Shown here: one piece after another, positions 54,111 to 62,763 of the stretch
How the letters are laid out: every line of letters begins with the position of its first letter
Numbering within the stretch: position 1 is the stretch's first letter
Made by a program: the position numbers and the translations under genes
The notes under the pieces: generated by a model
Told to the model about the DNA's origin: nothing
The model's database searches: none
What the model saw: the letters and a program-made list of their open reading frames with translations, nothing else
From: Flavipsychrobacter sp.
GTDB lineage: Bacteria > Bacteroidota > Bacteroidia > Chitinophagales > Chitinophagaceae
Assembly: GCA_016787265.1 (NCBI GenBank)
Contig: JAEUVF010000006.1
Span: forward strand, 154,229-218,228
Direction of reading: 5' to 3'
Length of the DNA: 64,000 nucleotides

Positions 54111-55427
54111 ATGTTAAGACGAATATCTGCAATTGTGTTGCTGAACTTTTTTATCCTGTTAAGCCAGGCGGAATTGTATGCTCAGGTTACCGATACCCTT
54201 CCAAAGAAGGACAGTTTACCGGCGATGGATACCATACCAACAGGACCAGACAGTTTGCCCGTAGTTCCGATAGATACCACGCTTCGGATTCTTAACCTTA
54301 CTCCCTACATGACATTGCATGTTGATTCATCCATAAATTATCAGCTCGAAATAAACCGGGTACCTGGTAATTATTTCTGGTATTTAAGGAATGCTCCTGT
54401 TGGTCTGAAAATCGGGAAAGATGATGGTCGGCTTACCTTTAAGGCAGAAAAAACCCTGTTTTTATCCGGCCGTCTGAAATATGACCAGGAGTATAAGGTC
54501 CAGATGGGGGTACAAAATCTTTCTGATCCAAGAGAAAGAGTCGATACGTTCCTCACCCTCATGTTTTATAATACCGAAATCGTTATATCCCGGCTTAAGC
54601 CCGGTGTAAGTGAAACCATTTTTGTAGATGAAGGAGATACCCTTTCCATTCCGGTTCAGTGCGAGCGGGGCAGCTTCCCCATTGAGTCCATCTCCACGTT
54701 AACGGATGCTTCTATTAAAGGATATGAATCCGTACGCAAGTGTGATGATATTTTCACCTGGGCCATTCCGTATGATTTTGTTAAGGATGGTGATAAGGAG
54801 AAGCAAAAAACATTTCATATTACATTTGTTGGATCAGATAAGTTTTACAACCGGGATACAGCAAAAATTACGGTGGTGGTTCGGGATGCACTCAACTATC
54901 CTTTCCGCAAGGATGAATACAACCGGGTGGTAAAGGAAATCCAGCGATATATTTTACAATTGAAATTCAGTTTCAAAGAACTGGATAAAAATGTTAAACG
55001 AACAAAGGGAACACGTACCGGTTTTGATCTGATGTCAGGTTCATCCGCGCTTGCCGGAACCGTTTTGTCTACCAGCTCTGCGGATGCCGATAAAAACATT
55101 GGTAAAGTGATGCCCAGCGTGGGTGTTGCGCTGGTGCCGGTTAAGGAAGCTGTTAGTCCGGTTAAAGCATACGAGACAAATTCTGCAGCCCAGGTTAGAA
55201 CCAGTATCAAACGACTTGAATACAGTCTGTCTGATAATACACTCGTTGGCGAAATGGATCCTGAAATCCTTACCAAACTCGCGAAATTACGCAGTGATTT
55301 GAAGCAGGTTCAAACACAATTGATTGATGTACCAATGGTAGATACAGGTACCATGAGCGAAGAAGAACTCAACCAGTATTTTAATAGTCCCCGGGTTAAC
55401 AAAAAGTACAAGCTAACACGTAACTAA
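54111..55427 (+). CDS. Secreted protein of unknown function
   Basis: 438 residues with signal peptide MLRRISAIVLLNFFILLSQAELYAQ. A Pro/Asp/Thr-rich linker (DTLPKKDSLPAMDTIPTGPD) follows. The middle resembles repeated beta-sandwich domains (NAPVGLKIGKDDGRLTFKAE is reminiscent of cadherin-like folds). The C-terminal third is helical and charged (RTSIKRLEYSL, ILTKLAKLRSDLKQVQ). I do not recognise a family. Single-gene unit, stop to stop with the SnoaL-like gene with no spacer. Confidence 0.75.
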   Translation: MLRRISAIVLLNFFILLSQAELYAQVTDTLPKKDSLPAMDTIPTGPDSLPVVPIDTTLRILNLTPYMTLHVDSSINYQLEINRVPGNYFWYLRNAPVGLKIGKDDGRLTFKAEKTLFLSGRLKYDQEYKVQMGVQNLSDPRERVDTFLTLMFYNTEIVISRLKPGVSETIFVDEGDTLSIPVQCERGSFPIESISTLTDASIKGYESVRKCDDIFTWAIPYDFVKDGDKEKQKTFHITFVGSDKFYNRDTAKITVVVRDALNYPFRKDEYNRVVKEIQRYILQLKFSFKELDKNVKRTKGTRTGFDLMSGSSALAGTVLSTSSADADKNIGKVMPSVGVALVPVKEAVSPVKAYETNSAAQVRTSIKRLEYSLSDNTLVGEMDPEILTKLAKLRSDLKQVQTQLIDVPMVDTGTMSEEELNQYFNSPRVNKKYKLTRN

Positions 55428-55880
55428 TTACTGGCATCCCTCCTTTCTGCGGGTATCGATGATATACTGGATTTTCCAAATTCCTTTGAGTTTAACCAAC
55501 TGAAAGGAATTCACTCCGCAGTGACTGAATTGAGTCCCCAGATAAAACTGGTAGGGAGTCCAGGCTGTTGCTAAGGGACCATCAATCAGTATTGTTCCGA
55601 ATTCAATGCGCTCGTCAAGCTGGTCCTTCCCTGGAGTACCCACCGCTTTTATAAACCCTTCAATGGATTCGGTCCGAACCTGTTGGGTTCCATCTTTGCC
55701 TTTTCCGATCGTTTGAAGCACTGCAGTTGGAGCAAATGCATCTCTCAATTGAACAGTATCACGGTTTCGCATAGCCGAAAACAACTGATTGATCGTATTT
55801 TTTATACCGGTTTCTTCTCCTGATTGTGCCCATGCAGAAAAACTAACAAGTGTTAATGTCAAGCCAAATAGCAGTTTCAT
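55428..55880 (-). CDS. Secreted NTF2/SnoaL-like (DUF4440-type) protein
   Basis: 150 residues with signal peptide MKLLFGLTLTLVSFSAWAQ. A single NTF2-like cone domain: IKNTINQLFSAMRNRDTVQLRDAFAP, ESIEGFIKAV and PLATAWTPYQFYLGTQ, ending KLKGIWKIQYIIDTRR. Such domains bind small ligands or act as minor enzymes; nothing more can be said. Head-on to the preceding secreted protein gene. Confidence 0.8.
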   Translation of the reverse strand: MKLLFGLTLTLVSFSAWAQSGEETGIKNTINQLFSAMRNRDTVQLRDAFAPTAVLQTIGKGKDGTQQVRTESIEGFIKAVGTPGKDQLDERIEFGTILIDGPLATAWTPYQFYLGTQFSHCGVNSFQLVKLKGIWKIQYIIDTRRKEGCQ

Positions 55881-55946
55881 TCCTTTTTTGTTTTAAACGG
55901 TTATTTATTCTGGTAGTCTACTAAAGTATAACCAAAAATAATCCCT

Positions 55947-56375
55947 ATGTTAAGAATTGTACCAGCGGTTATCCTTACCGCATCCATCAGCCTGGTCAGT
56001 TTATCCAGCCAGGCACAGGGACCCAGGAATGCTCACCGGAATCCTACTACGGTAATTGTTATTGAGGATCATCATGACGACTGGCAAGATAGAGGGCCTC
56101 ATCGCAAGAAATATAAAAAAGGAAAAAACTCCCGCCATTGGGATCATCCGGGGAATCACAAAGTCCGGATTAGTCATCCCCCACTTGTAATTGTGGATAC
56201 CCGCCATCTGCCTATTCGTAGATACAATAATAACAGGTATTACTACCGGAGCCAGGCTGGTTTGCACTACTGGATGGGCCGTAATGGTTATCTCTATCTT
56301 GATGTCAAGTATGTAAACCGAAACCAGTGTACAGACCGTGAGTATGCGTATTGGGAAAGAGGATATGGATGGTGA
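55947..56375 (+). CDS. Small secreted basic, His/Arg/Tyr-rich protein
   Basis: 142 residues with signal peptide MLRIVPAVILTASISLVSLSSQAQ. The mature part is rich in His, Arg, Asn and Tyr (EDHHDDWQDRGPHRKK, RRYNNNRYYYRSQAGLHYWMGRNG) and could bind metal or polyanions. Unknown family. A long purine-rich repeat array begins 5 nt behind its stop. Confidence 0.7.
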   Translation: MLRIVPAVILTASISLVSLSSQAQGPRNAHRNPTTVIVIEDHHDDWQDRGPHRKKYKKGKNSRHWDHPGNHKVRISHPPLVIVDTRHLPIRRYNNNRYYYRSQAGLHYWMGRNGYLYLDVKYVNRNQCTDREYAYWERGYGW

Positions 56376-56577
56376 GTATGGAAAGAGGAGAAAGAGGAGA
56401 AAGAGGAGACAGAGGAGACGAGGAGACGAGGAGACAGAGGAGACAGAGGAGACGAGGAGACGAGGAGACAGAGGAGACGAGGAGACAGAGGAGACGAGGA
56501 GACGAGGAAACAAAGGAAAAAGGAGGAAGGGAACACCCTGCCTCCTTTTTCCTTTGCCTCCTCTGTCTCCTTCTTCC
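56376..56577. repeat. GAGGAGAC tandem array with a perfect inverted closing arm
   Basis: About fifteen degenerate 8-9 base units (GAGGAGAAA, GAGGAGACA, GAGGAGAC) run on the plus strand. They end in CAAAGGAAAAAGGAGG (56511-56526), which pairs perfectly with 56541-56556; the inner AGGG/CCCT extends the stem to about 20 bp. The sequence up to 56577 is the pyrimidine complement of the array. The array fills the space between two convergent genes. Confidence 0.85.
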
Positions 56578-57645
56578 CTACCCCACAACTTCCATTTTAG
56601 GGCCGGTTTCCTGTTCACGCGCTATTGATTTTTCGAGATGGTGCATTGGTACAAGTTCTTCTTTGGCAATTGCAATATCGTAGGGGCCAACGGGCAGTAA
56701 TAACTTCGCCAGAATGGGGGCGGTTTCCAATAAAATGATCAGCAAACTTATCAGGAGATTCGCCATAAATACACTGTCTTCCCTGTCAGACAAACTTTGC
56801 AGGGCTTTATTCCTTGCCAGAAAACCGATATTGGAATAGGCAGTTTTAGCGAACTTATCCTGCTCGTTGGCAAGCTCTTTTGCGGCATTTTCGAGAAACG
56901 TATTTTGTTTGGCTAGTGCCGTATCGAGATCAGGGAACAACTGTGCATAACTTCGGGCTGTTTGTTCATATGCAGCCTGTTTCAACTGGGTAATCCGTTC
57001 GATACCCCTCCTGCCGGAACCGCCGGTGCCGTCTGCTTCCATCAGGTAAGAATGCTGCAATTTCAACAGTGTATCCTGCATGGACGCCCTGCGGTGCAAT
57101 AGGAGTTTTTTTTCCTGTAAGGCAGATGCTACCCTTGCACTGTGGATCGTATCCAGCTTCAGGTTATAGGCTTTGATCTGTTCCTGGACATGCGACTCAA
57201 TTTCAACATTGATCTCCTTTTCAAAAAGTTTAAGTTCCAGTGGTCTTGCGATGGTGACGCCAATAAATATGGCCAGAACGATACGTGGAAAGGCAACTTT
57301 CCATTGGCTGGAAGTGGACATACCATATTTACGGATGGTCGAAACCATAAACCGGTCGAGATTGAAAATGATGGCTCCCCAAAGCAGGGCAAATGCAATC
57401 GCCCAGCCCAAATGTTGGAAAATAGTATAAAAAGCATATCCGGAGGAAAGCGCCGCAAGAGCAAATGTGGCCAGCAAAACCCCGCCCAAAGTATGGTATT
57501 TGGGATGCTCCGTCGGATTCTGTGCCAGTGTTGGTTGATGTACTCCGGCACACCACCATAAAAAATGGGTGTTTTTACCTTTACTACCAGAAAATGATTC
57601 ATAGCCGGATATAGTAGTTTCCGGCGCGTCTGTTGGCTTCGCCAT
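56578..57645 (-). CDS. DUF4407 family membrane protein
   Basis: 355 residues. Membrane helices at about 50-95 (TLGGVLLATFALAALSSGYA and LGWAIAFALLWGAIIFNLDR), a third near 115 and a fourth near 300 (MANLLISLLIILLETAPILA). Between them is a long charged coiled-coil region of about 150 residues. DUF4407 proteins are of unknown role, found mainly in Bacteroidota and actinobacteria. Divergent from topA; its stop abuts the repeat array. Confidence 0.85.
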   Translation of the reverse strand: MAKPTDAPETTISGYESFSGSKGKNTHFLWWCAGVHQPTLAQNPTEHPKYHTLGGVLLATFALAALSSGYAFYTIFQHLGWAIAFALLWGAIIFNLDRFMVSTIRKYGMSTSSQWKVAFPRIVLAIFIGVTIARPLELKLFEKEINVEIESHVQEQIKAYNLKLDTIHSARVASALQEKKLLLHRRASMQDTLLKLQHSYLMEADGTGGSGRRGIERITQLKQAAYEQTARSYAQLFPDLDTALAKQNTFLENAAKELANEQDKFAKTAYSNIGFLARNKALQSLSDREDSVFMANLLISLLIILLETAPILAKLLLPVGPYDIAIAKEELVPMHHLEKSIAREQETGPKMEVVG

Positions 57646-57756
57646 AGCGTTATTCAGTTAAGAAATCAAAAAAAGGTAGAAGTAGAACAATACAAATAAC
57701 GACTATTTGATCATAGTATTTCTTAAAGCTTTGGTAAGACTCCGAAATTTCCTGAA

Positions 57757-57787
57757 TTGGTATTTTCGGTCTTATACTGTAAACTTG
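57757..57787 (+). promoter_or_regulatory. Promoter of topA
   Basis: TTG (57757-57759), 20 nt, TAAACTTG (57780-57787), one mismatch from the -33/-7 pair of Bacteroidetes. It lies 39 nt before the topA ATG. Confidence 0.5.
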
Positions 57788-57826
57788 CAAGGACTGGAGC
57801 TACTTTTTAAAACGATTTATTGATAC

Positions 57827-60421
57827 ATGGCTAAGAATTTATTGATAGTGGAGTCGCCGGCGAAAGCCAAAACCATTGAGAAAATCCTGGGAAAGGATTT
57901 TGAGGTGAAGAGCTGTTATGGCCATATCCGCGACCTGGAAAAGGGGGAAATGGGCATCGACATTAATAACCAGTACAAACCTCGTTATATAGTACCGGAT
58001 GAGAAAGAAAAGGTGGTGAAGGAATTAAAACAACTGGCTAAAAAAAGTGACGAAGTGTGGCTGGCAACGGATGAGGACCGTGAAGGGGAAGCCATTAGCT
58101 GGCATTTATGTGAAGTGCTCGGTTTAGATCCAGGTAATACCAAGCGAATCGTTTTCCATGAAATTACCAAGCCAGCTATTCAGAAAGCGGTGCAATCGCC
58201 CCGCACCGTAAACATGAACCTGGTGAATGCCCAGCAAGCCAGAAGGGTGCTCGACCGGATCGTGGGTTTTGAGCTTAGTCCCGTTCTCTGGCGCAAAATG
58301 AGTATGGGAACCTCCCTGAGTGCCGGCCGGGTTCAATCTGTAGCGGTTCGCCTGATTGTAGAACGCGAACGCGAAATCAATGCCTTCAGGTCCCAGAGTC
58401 ATTTCCGTATTGATGCTTTTTTTACGGCCAATGACCTGTCCAACAAACCAGTTCTTTTCAAAGCCGAAGGACAAAAATATACGGAGCAGGTAGATGCGGA
58501 GAAGTTTCTGGAATCCTGTAAGGGTGCCAGTTATACGGTAACGGATATCCAGGTGCGTCCGGGTAAGAAATCGCCTGCGGCTCCCTTTACTACTTCCACA
58601 CTTCAACAGGAAGCCAGCCGTAAACTTGGTTATTCCGTAAGTAAGACCATGCTGTTGGCGCAGAAACTTTATGAAAGTGGTAATATCACTTATATGCGTA
58701 CGGATAGCGTTAATCTGAGTGATACGGCCATGGATGGTATTCGCCAGCAGGTTACCGGGCAGTATGGTCAACGTTATTTCCAACCCCGGAAGTTCAAGAA
58801 TAAAAATGAATCTGCACAGGAAGCGCACGAAGCCATCCGCCCAACCTATATGGAAAACAGTACGGTGGATGATCCGGAAACCAAACGGCTGTATGAGCTG
58901 ATCTGGAAGCGCACCATGGCCTCCCAGATGGCAGATGCAGAGCTGGAAAAAACAACAGCAAAAATTTCTATTTCAACCAATAAGGAAGAACTTACAGCAA
59001 CCGGAGAAGTATTGAAGTTTGATGGCTTTCTAAAAGTGTATCGGGAAGACCGGGATGAAGATGATCTGACTGAAGAAGAAGGCAATGACAGCATGCTGCC
59101 TCCCTTGCAGGTTAAGCAGGTATTGCCATTGAAAGAAATGACAGCAACCGAACGATTCAATAGGGCCGCACCAAGATATACAGAAGCATCGCTGGTAAAG
59201 AAACTGGAAGAGTTGGGAATTGGTCGTCCTTCCACCTATGCCCCCACTATAACCACTATCCTTAAGCGAGGATATGTAGAAAAACGGGATAAAGAAGGTA
59301 TTCGCAGAGATTTCAGGATACTGAAACTTGTGAAAGATCAGATCAAAAAAGAAATGTCGCAGGAAACAACTGGAGCTGAAAAAGCAAAATTGTTTCCAAC
59401 CGATCTGGGACTCGTTGTTACTGATTTCCTGAATCAGTATTTTAATGATGTAATGGATTATGGTTTCACAGCAAAAATTGAAGAAGAGTTTGATGAAGTT
59501 GCCAATGGAAAACGGCAATGGCATAAAATGATTGATGCCTTTTACAATCCCTTTAAAAAGGATGTTGATAAAACCATCGAAACGGCTGAAAGGATTAAAG
59601 GTGAACGTGAACTGGGAACAGATCCTGAAACGGGTCGTAAGGTTGTAGCCAGGATGGGCCGTTATGGTCCGATGGTACAGATTGGAGATGCCAGTGAGGA
59701 AGAAAAACCCAAATTCGCCCGGCTCAAATCCGGCCAGAGTATTGAAACCATCTCCTATGATGAAGCGATGGAATTATTCAAATTGCCCTTAACCATTGGA
59801 GAATACGAAGGCCAGGAAGTAGCTGTGAATGTAGGCCGGTTTGGTCCCTATGTGAAATGGGGGGAGGAATTTGTATCTATTCCAAGAGGTGAAGAACCGC
59901 TGACTGTGGATCTGGAAAGAGCAATTGAGCTCATTAATGAGAAAAAGCAGGCTGACGCACCGATCGCAACGTATGAAGGACTACCGGTTACAAAAGGGAA
60001 AGGCAGATTTGGTCCATTTATCAAATGGAATAACCTGTTTATCAATGTTCCGAAGGCATACAATTTTGATGCACTCAAACAGTCTGATTGCAATGAACTG
60101 ATTCAGAAAAAACTGGAGAAGGAAGCCAATCGCTTTATCCAACAATGGCCTGCTGAAAAAATTTCACTTGAAAATGGTCGTTGGGGGCCGTTTATCCGCT
60201 TTGGCAAAAAAATGCTGAAGATGGGGCGGAAAGCGGATGGTTCAAAATTTGCCGAAGCAGAATTAACCGGTATTTCTCTCGAAGAGATCAAAAAAATGAT
60301 TGAAGCCGAGATTCCGGGTGCCTTCGAAAAAGCTACGAAAAAAGCACCGGCTAAAAAGGCGGGAACAAAGAAAGCGGCTCCCAAAAAGGCAGCCAAAAAA
60401 TCAAGTCCCGGCAAAAAGTAA
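57827..60421 (+). CDS. topA: DNA topoisomerase I
   Basis: 864 residues. Toprim domain at the start (LLIVESPAKAKTIEKILG, ATDEDREGEAISWHL), catalytic tyrosine Y289 in ITYMRTDS, and GRPSTYAPTI. The C-terminus has four Toprim-C-type repeats beginning GR(Y/F/W)GP rather than Cys4 zinc ribbons, then a Lys/Ala/Pro tail (KKAPAKKAGTKKAAPKKAA) like histone H1. It relaxes negative supercoils. Monocistronic with its own promoter. Confidence 0.97.
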   Translation: MAKNLLIVESPAKAKTIEKILGKDFEVKSCYGHIRDLEKGEMGIDINNQYKPRYIVPDEKEKVVKELKQLAKKSDEVWLATDEDREGEAISWHLCEVLGLDPGNTKRIVFHEITKPAIQKAVQSPRTVNMNLVNAQQARRVLDRIVGFELSPVLWRKMSMGTSLSAGRVQSVAVRLIVEREREINAFRSQSHFRIDAFFTANDLSNKPVLFKAEGQKYTEQVDAEKFLESCKGASYTVTDIQVRPGKKSPAAPFTTSTLQQEASRKLGYSVSKTMLLAQKLYESGNITYMRTDSVNLSDTAMDGIRQQVTGQYGQRYFQPRKFKNKNESAQEAHEAIRPTYMENSTVDDPETKRLYELIWKRTMASQMADAELEKTTAKISISTNKEELTATGEVLKFDGFLKVYREDRDEDDLTEEEGNDSMLPPLQVKQVLPLKEMTATERFNRAAPRYTEASLVKKLEELGIGRPSTYAPTITTILKRGYVEKRDKEGIRRDFRILKLVKDQIKKEMSQETTGAEKAKLFPTDLGLVVTDFLNQYFNDVMDYGFTAKIEEEFDEVANGKRQWHKMIDAFYNPFKKDVDKTIETAERIKGERELGTDPETGRKVVARMGRYGPMVQIGDASEEEKPKFARLKSGQSIETISYDEAMELFKLPLTIGEYEGQEVAVNVGRFGPYVKWGEEFVSIPRGEEPLTVDLERAIELINEKKQADAPIATYEGLPVTKGKGRFGPFIKWNNLFINVPKAYNFDALKQSDCNELIQKKLEKEANRFIQQWPAEKISLENGRWGPFIRFGKKMLKMGRKADGSKFAEAELTGISLEEIKKMIEAEIPGAFEKATKKAPAKKAGTKKAAPKKAAKKSSPGKK

Positions 60422-60582
60422 GCAATTGAACCTATCGGCCGGCTTTTTCTGCTTATCCACAGCAGTGGATAAGTATCGTGCTATTGTAGCTGCTTTCCAG
60501 CGAAATTTATTGGCGGAACAGTAACAATATTTTGGGTGTTTTGAGCGTCCTACTATTGTTATTAATCTGAACCCACCCAGAA

Positions 60583-61458
60583 ATGGAAGAAACCCGAGAA
60601 ATATCAGCGCTTTTTCATCTAATTGATGACCCCGATATCGAGGTGTTTTCAACTGTAAGTGACCGGATCATATCGTTGGGAGCCAATATCATACCCAACC
60701 TGGAGCATCTCTGGGAAACAACACCGGACGAAGCGGTTCAGGAAAGGATTGAAATGCTGATCCACCGGCTACATTACTGTGAATTAACCAATGATTTTCT
60801 GAGATGGAAAGCCCAGGCGGCTCCGGATCTGCTGGGTGGAGCATTGCTGGTTTGTAAATTTCAGTATCCCGACCTGAATGTGAATGCGATCCTGCAGGAT
60901 ATTGAAAAGATGCGCAGGAATATCTGGCTGGAACTGAATAACTACCTGACACCGCTGGAACAAACCAATGTCCTCACTACAATCCTGTACAATTATTATC
61001 ATCTCAAGGGATCTGAAATTAACTATTCAGAACCTACAAATTTTTTATTGAATAAGGTATTGGAATCCAAAAAAGGAAATGCGATCAGTAATGGTATTTT
61101 ATACCTGGTGCTTTGCGATTTATTAGATATTCCCATTCGTGCGGTTCCAATACCACGGCAGTTCATTCTTGCTTATTTTGATATGGAACCAGGGGTATGG
61201 CAGGAGCCTACTGCTAACCCTAAGGATCAGATTCAGTTCTACATTGATCCCATGAGTGGACAGGTATTTACGCAAAAGGATGTGGATACCTATTTCAAGC
61301 GGATTTCTGTTCCGCCCACCGCTTCCTTTTTCAAGCCGATGAATACCATCCGTATCATTCAGCATTTACTCGAAGAGTTCTCCCGCTGCTTTGAATCGGA
61401 TAAAGACGGATATAAGCAGGAGGAGTTGATGAAATTATCACAGCTTTTAGAAAGTTAG
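60583..61458 (+). CDS. SirB1/transglutaminase-like family protein
   Basis: 291 residues. Helical start (ISALFHLIDDPDIEVFSTV, HEAT-like) followed by the SirB1 transglutaminase-like core (NYSEPTNFLLNKVLESKKGN, GILYLVLCDLLDIPIRAVPIPRQFILAYF). The Cys of the transglutaminase triad is not evident; Asn precedes GILYLVLC. Family role is unclear. 161 nt behind topA, which has no clear promoter of its own here. Confidence 0.85.
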   Translation: MEETREISALFHLIDDPDIEVFSTVSDRIISLGANIIPNLEHLWETTPDEAVQERIEMLIHRLHYCELTNDFLRWKAQAAPDLLGGALLVCKFQYPDLNVNAILQDIEKMRRNIWLELNNYLTPLEQTNVLTTILYNYYHLKGSEINYSEPTNFLLNKVLESKKGNAISNGILYLVLCDLLDIPIRAVPIPRQFILAYFDMEPGVWQEPTANPKDQIQFYIDPMSGQVFTQKDVDTYFKRISVPPTASFFKPMNTIRIIQHLLEEFSRCFESDKDGYKQEELMKLSQLLES

Positions 61459-61530
61459 ACGTGAGACGTCAGAATTGAGAAGTGAAAGGTGAAACGTGAA
61501 AGGTGAAACGTGAAAGGTGAAAGGTGAGAC
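61459..61530 (+). repeat. GTGAGAC/GTGAAAC/GTGAAAG heptad array behind the SirB1-like gene
   Basis: Starts directly behind the stop codon: two GTGAGAC-type units, then six GTGAAAG/GTGAAAC units, ending GTGAGAC. The purine strand is the mRNA sense strand. It joins the GTGAAAG and GTGAGAC variants in one array. Confidence 0.8.
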
Positions 61531-61550
61531 CAAAGAGTTACAATACATAC

Positions 61551-61578
61551 AAAAAGCCCGCAGAAATGCGGGCTTTTT
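61551..61578. terminator. Bidirectional intrinsic terminator between convergent genes
   Basis: AAAAAGCCCGC (61551-61561), six-base loop, GCGGGCTTTTT (61568-61578): 11 bp perfect stem with A and T tracts that works in both directions. Confidence 0.92.
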
Positions 61579-61595
61579 GTAAGATCCTCAGGCCA

Positions 61596-62501
61596 TTATT
61601 GTTTCACAGCAAAATCGTAGACTTTAGCCTGGTTCTGTTTACGGTATTCCAGATTGGTACCGGCATACATGAAACAATATTCACCTGATTCCAGTTCCTT
61701 GTCAAAGTATACTTCATAAATTCCCTCATCCAGTTTGTTACGCTTGAAATCTACAATGAACTTGGAATTGATACCTTCATCCCGACCTGCATAATAGCTT
61801 TCCGCTTTAACTTCTACTTCTCTTGCAATTCGTTCTCCGCTTTTTTTATCATTAATAGCGAAAATCTTTACAAGGGTAAATTCACCAGGATTGGATACGT
61901 TTCTCAGCCAGCCAGATTCCTGGTTATTCAAACTGTTTTCTGAAGGATTAAATACGAAAAAGAAAGTGGGTCGTTTTAATGGAACTGAAGTGTTCGCTTC
62001 CTTCCCATTCAATTGCATACGGGTTGTTGTTTTAGCGAAACCATAGGATATATCGCGCAGAAAACGGGAGCTTTCTTTCTTTCCAAGGAATATCGTAGGT
62101 TCAATTTCAACATATCGTTCTCCTTGTTTTATATAAATTCCAGATTTCAATCGCTTCAGCTCTGAAATACTACCCGTACCCGAAACAGTTGCGGTAGTTC
62201 CTGCCCCGGTTGTACTTGCCGCATTCTGTTTGTCGAGCATTTTATTTATAATTTCTTCGCTTACTCCCGCCTTACTAAGCTGACCAATAGCGGCATCTGA
62301 TAAATCGAAATTTACAGTAGGAGCTTCCGTGATTCTCCTGATGATCAGTCCGGAAGGAACACCATTGGCTTTCATATCCAGGATAGCTTTATTTGTAAGT
62401 GGAGGTTGTTTGGCTTGTCCGTAGCTCGCAATTGCCAATGACATAGAAAAAATTAATGACAGAAAAGAAAAAAGGTGAACTTGTTTAACGAAAAGATTCA
62501 T
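61596..62501 (-). CDS. Secreted protein with a duplicated helical motif, unknown function
   Basis: 301 residues if started at the ATG 62499-62501, which gives signal peptide MNLFVKQVHLFSFLSLIFS to IASYGQ; an ATG at 62531 would add 10 residues. Residues about 35-85 repeat one helix-turn-helix unit (LTNKAILDMKANGVPSGLII and LSDAAIGQLSKAGVSEEIIN). The rest is beta-rich (SGIYIKQGERYVEIEPTIF, SRFLRDISYGFAKT, SGEYCFMYAGTN). No name assigned. Confidence 0.75.
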   Translation of the reverse strand: MNLFVKQVHLFSFLSLIFSMSLAIASYGQAKQPPLTNKAILDMKANGVPSGLIIRRITEAPTVNFDLSDAAIGQLSKAGVSEEIINKMLDKQNAASTTGAGTTATVSGTGSISELKRLKSGIYIKQGERYVEIEPTIFLGKKESSRFLRDISYGFAKTTTRMQLNGKEANTSVPLKRPTFFFVFNPSENSLNNQESGWLRNVSNPGEFTLVKIFAINDKKSGERIAREVEVKAESYYAGRDEGINSKFIVDFKRNKLDEGIYEVYFDKELESGEYCFMYAGTNLEYRKQNQAKVYDFAVKQ

Positions 62502-62763
62502 CCGTAATGGGAAATAGGCTGTTTTATTCATATCCTGGGGTTTAAGGTTATTTGAATTAAAAGAATCAAACCTGCGAGATCAGGACATTGAATGGCAATT
62601 GTTTTCTAAGGGGGGAAATGGAATGAGTGAAAATCAGGGCCTAAATATCTTTGTAATGATTATTTGAATGAACTCTTCAATTAATATACGACAGATTATT
62701 GAAATTTCAAATATTTGTCAGAAATGGATACTATTCCCGACCTCGAACAAGCAGGATAATAGA

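Noticed and set aside
56294..56683. Several open frames in both directions with RRGDEETEE-like or SSPRLLVSS-like repeats
   Set aside because: Low-complexity translations of the GAGGAGAC array; no start context and no conserved content.
60422..60582. Terminator or RNA gene between topA and the SirB1-like gene
   Set aside because: Short palindromes exist (for example ATCCACAGCAGTGGAT) but no T-tract or defined RNA fold; too weak to list.
13181..61530. CRISPR array
   Set aside because: Units are 7-9 bases, contiguous and without unique spacers, and no cas gene is present.
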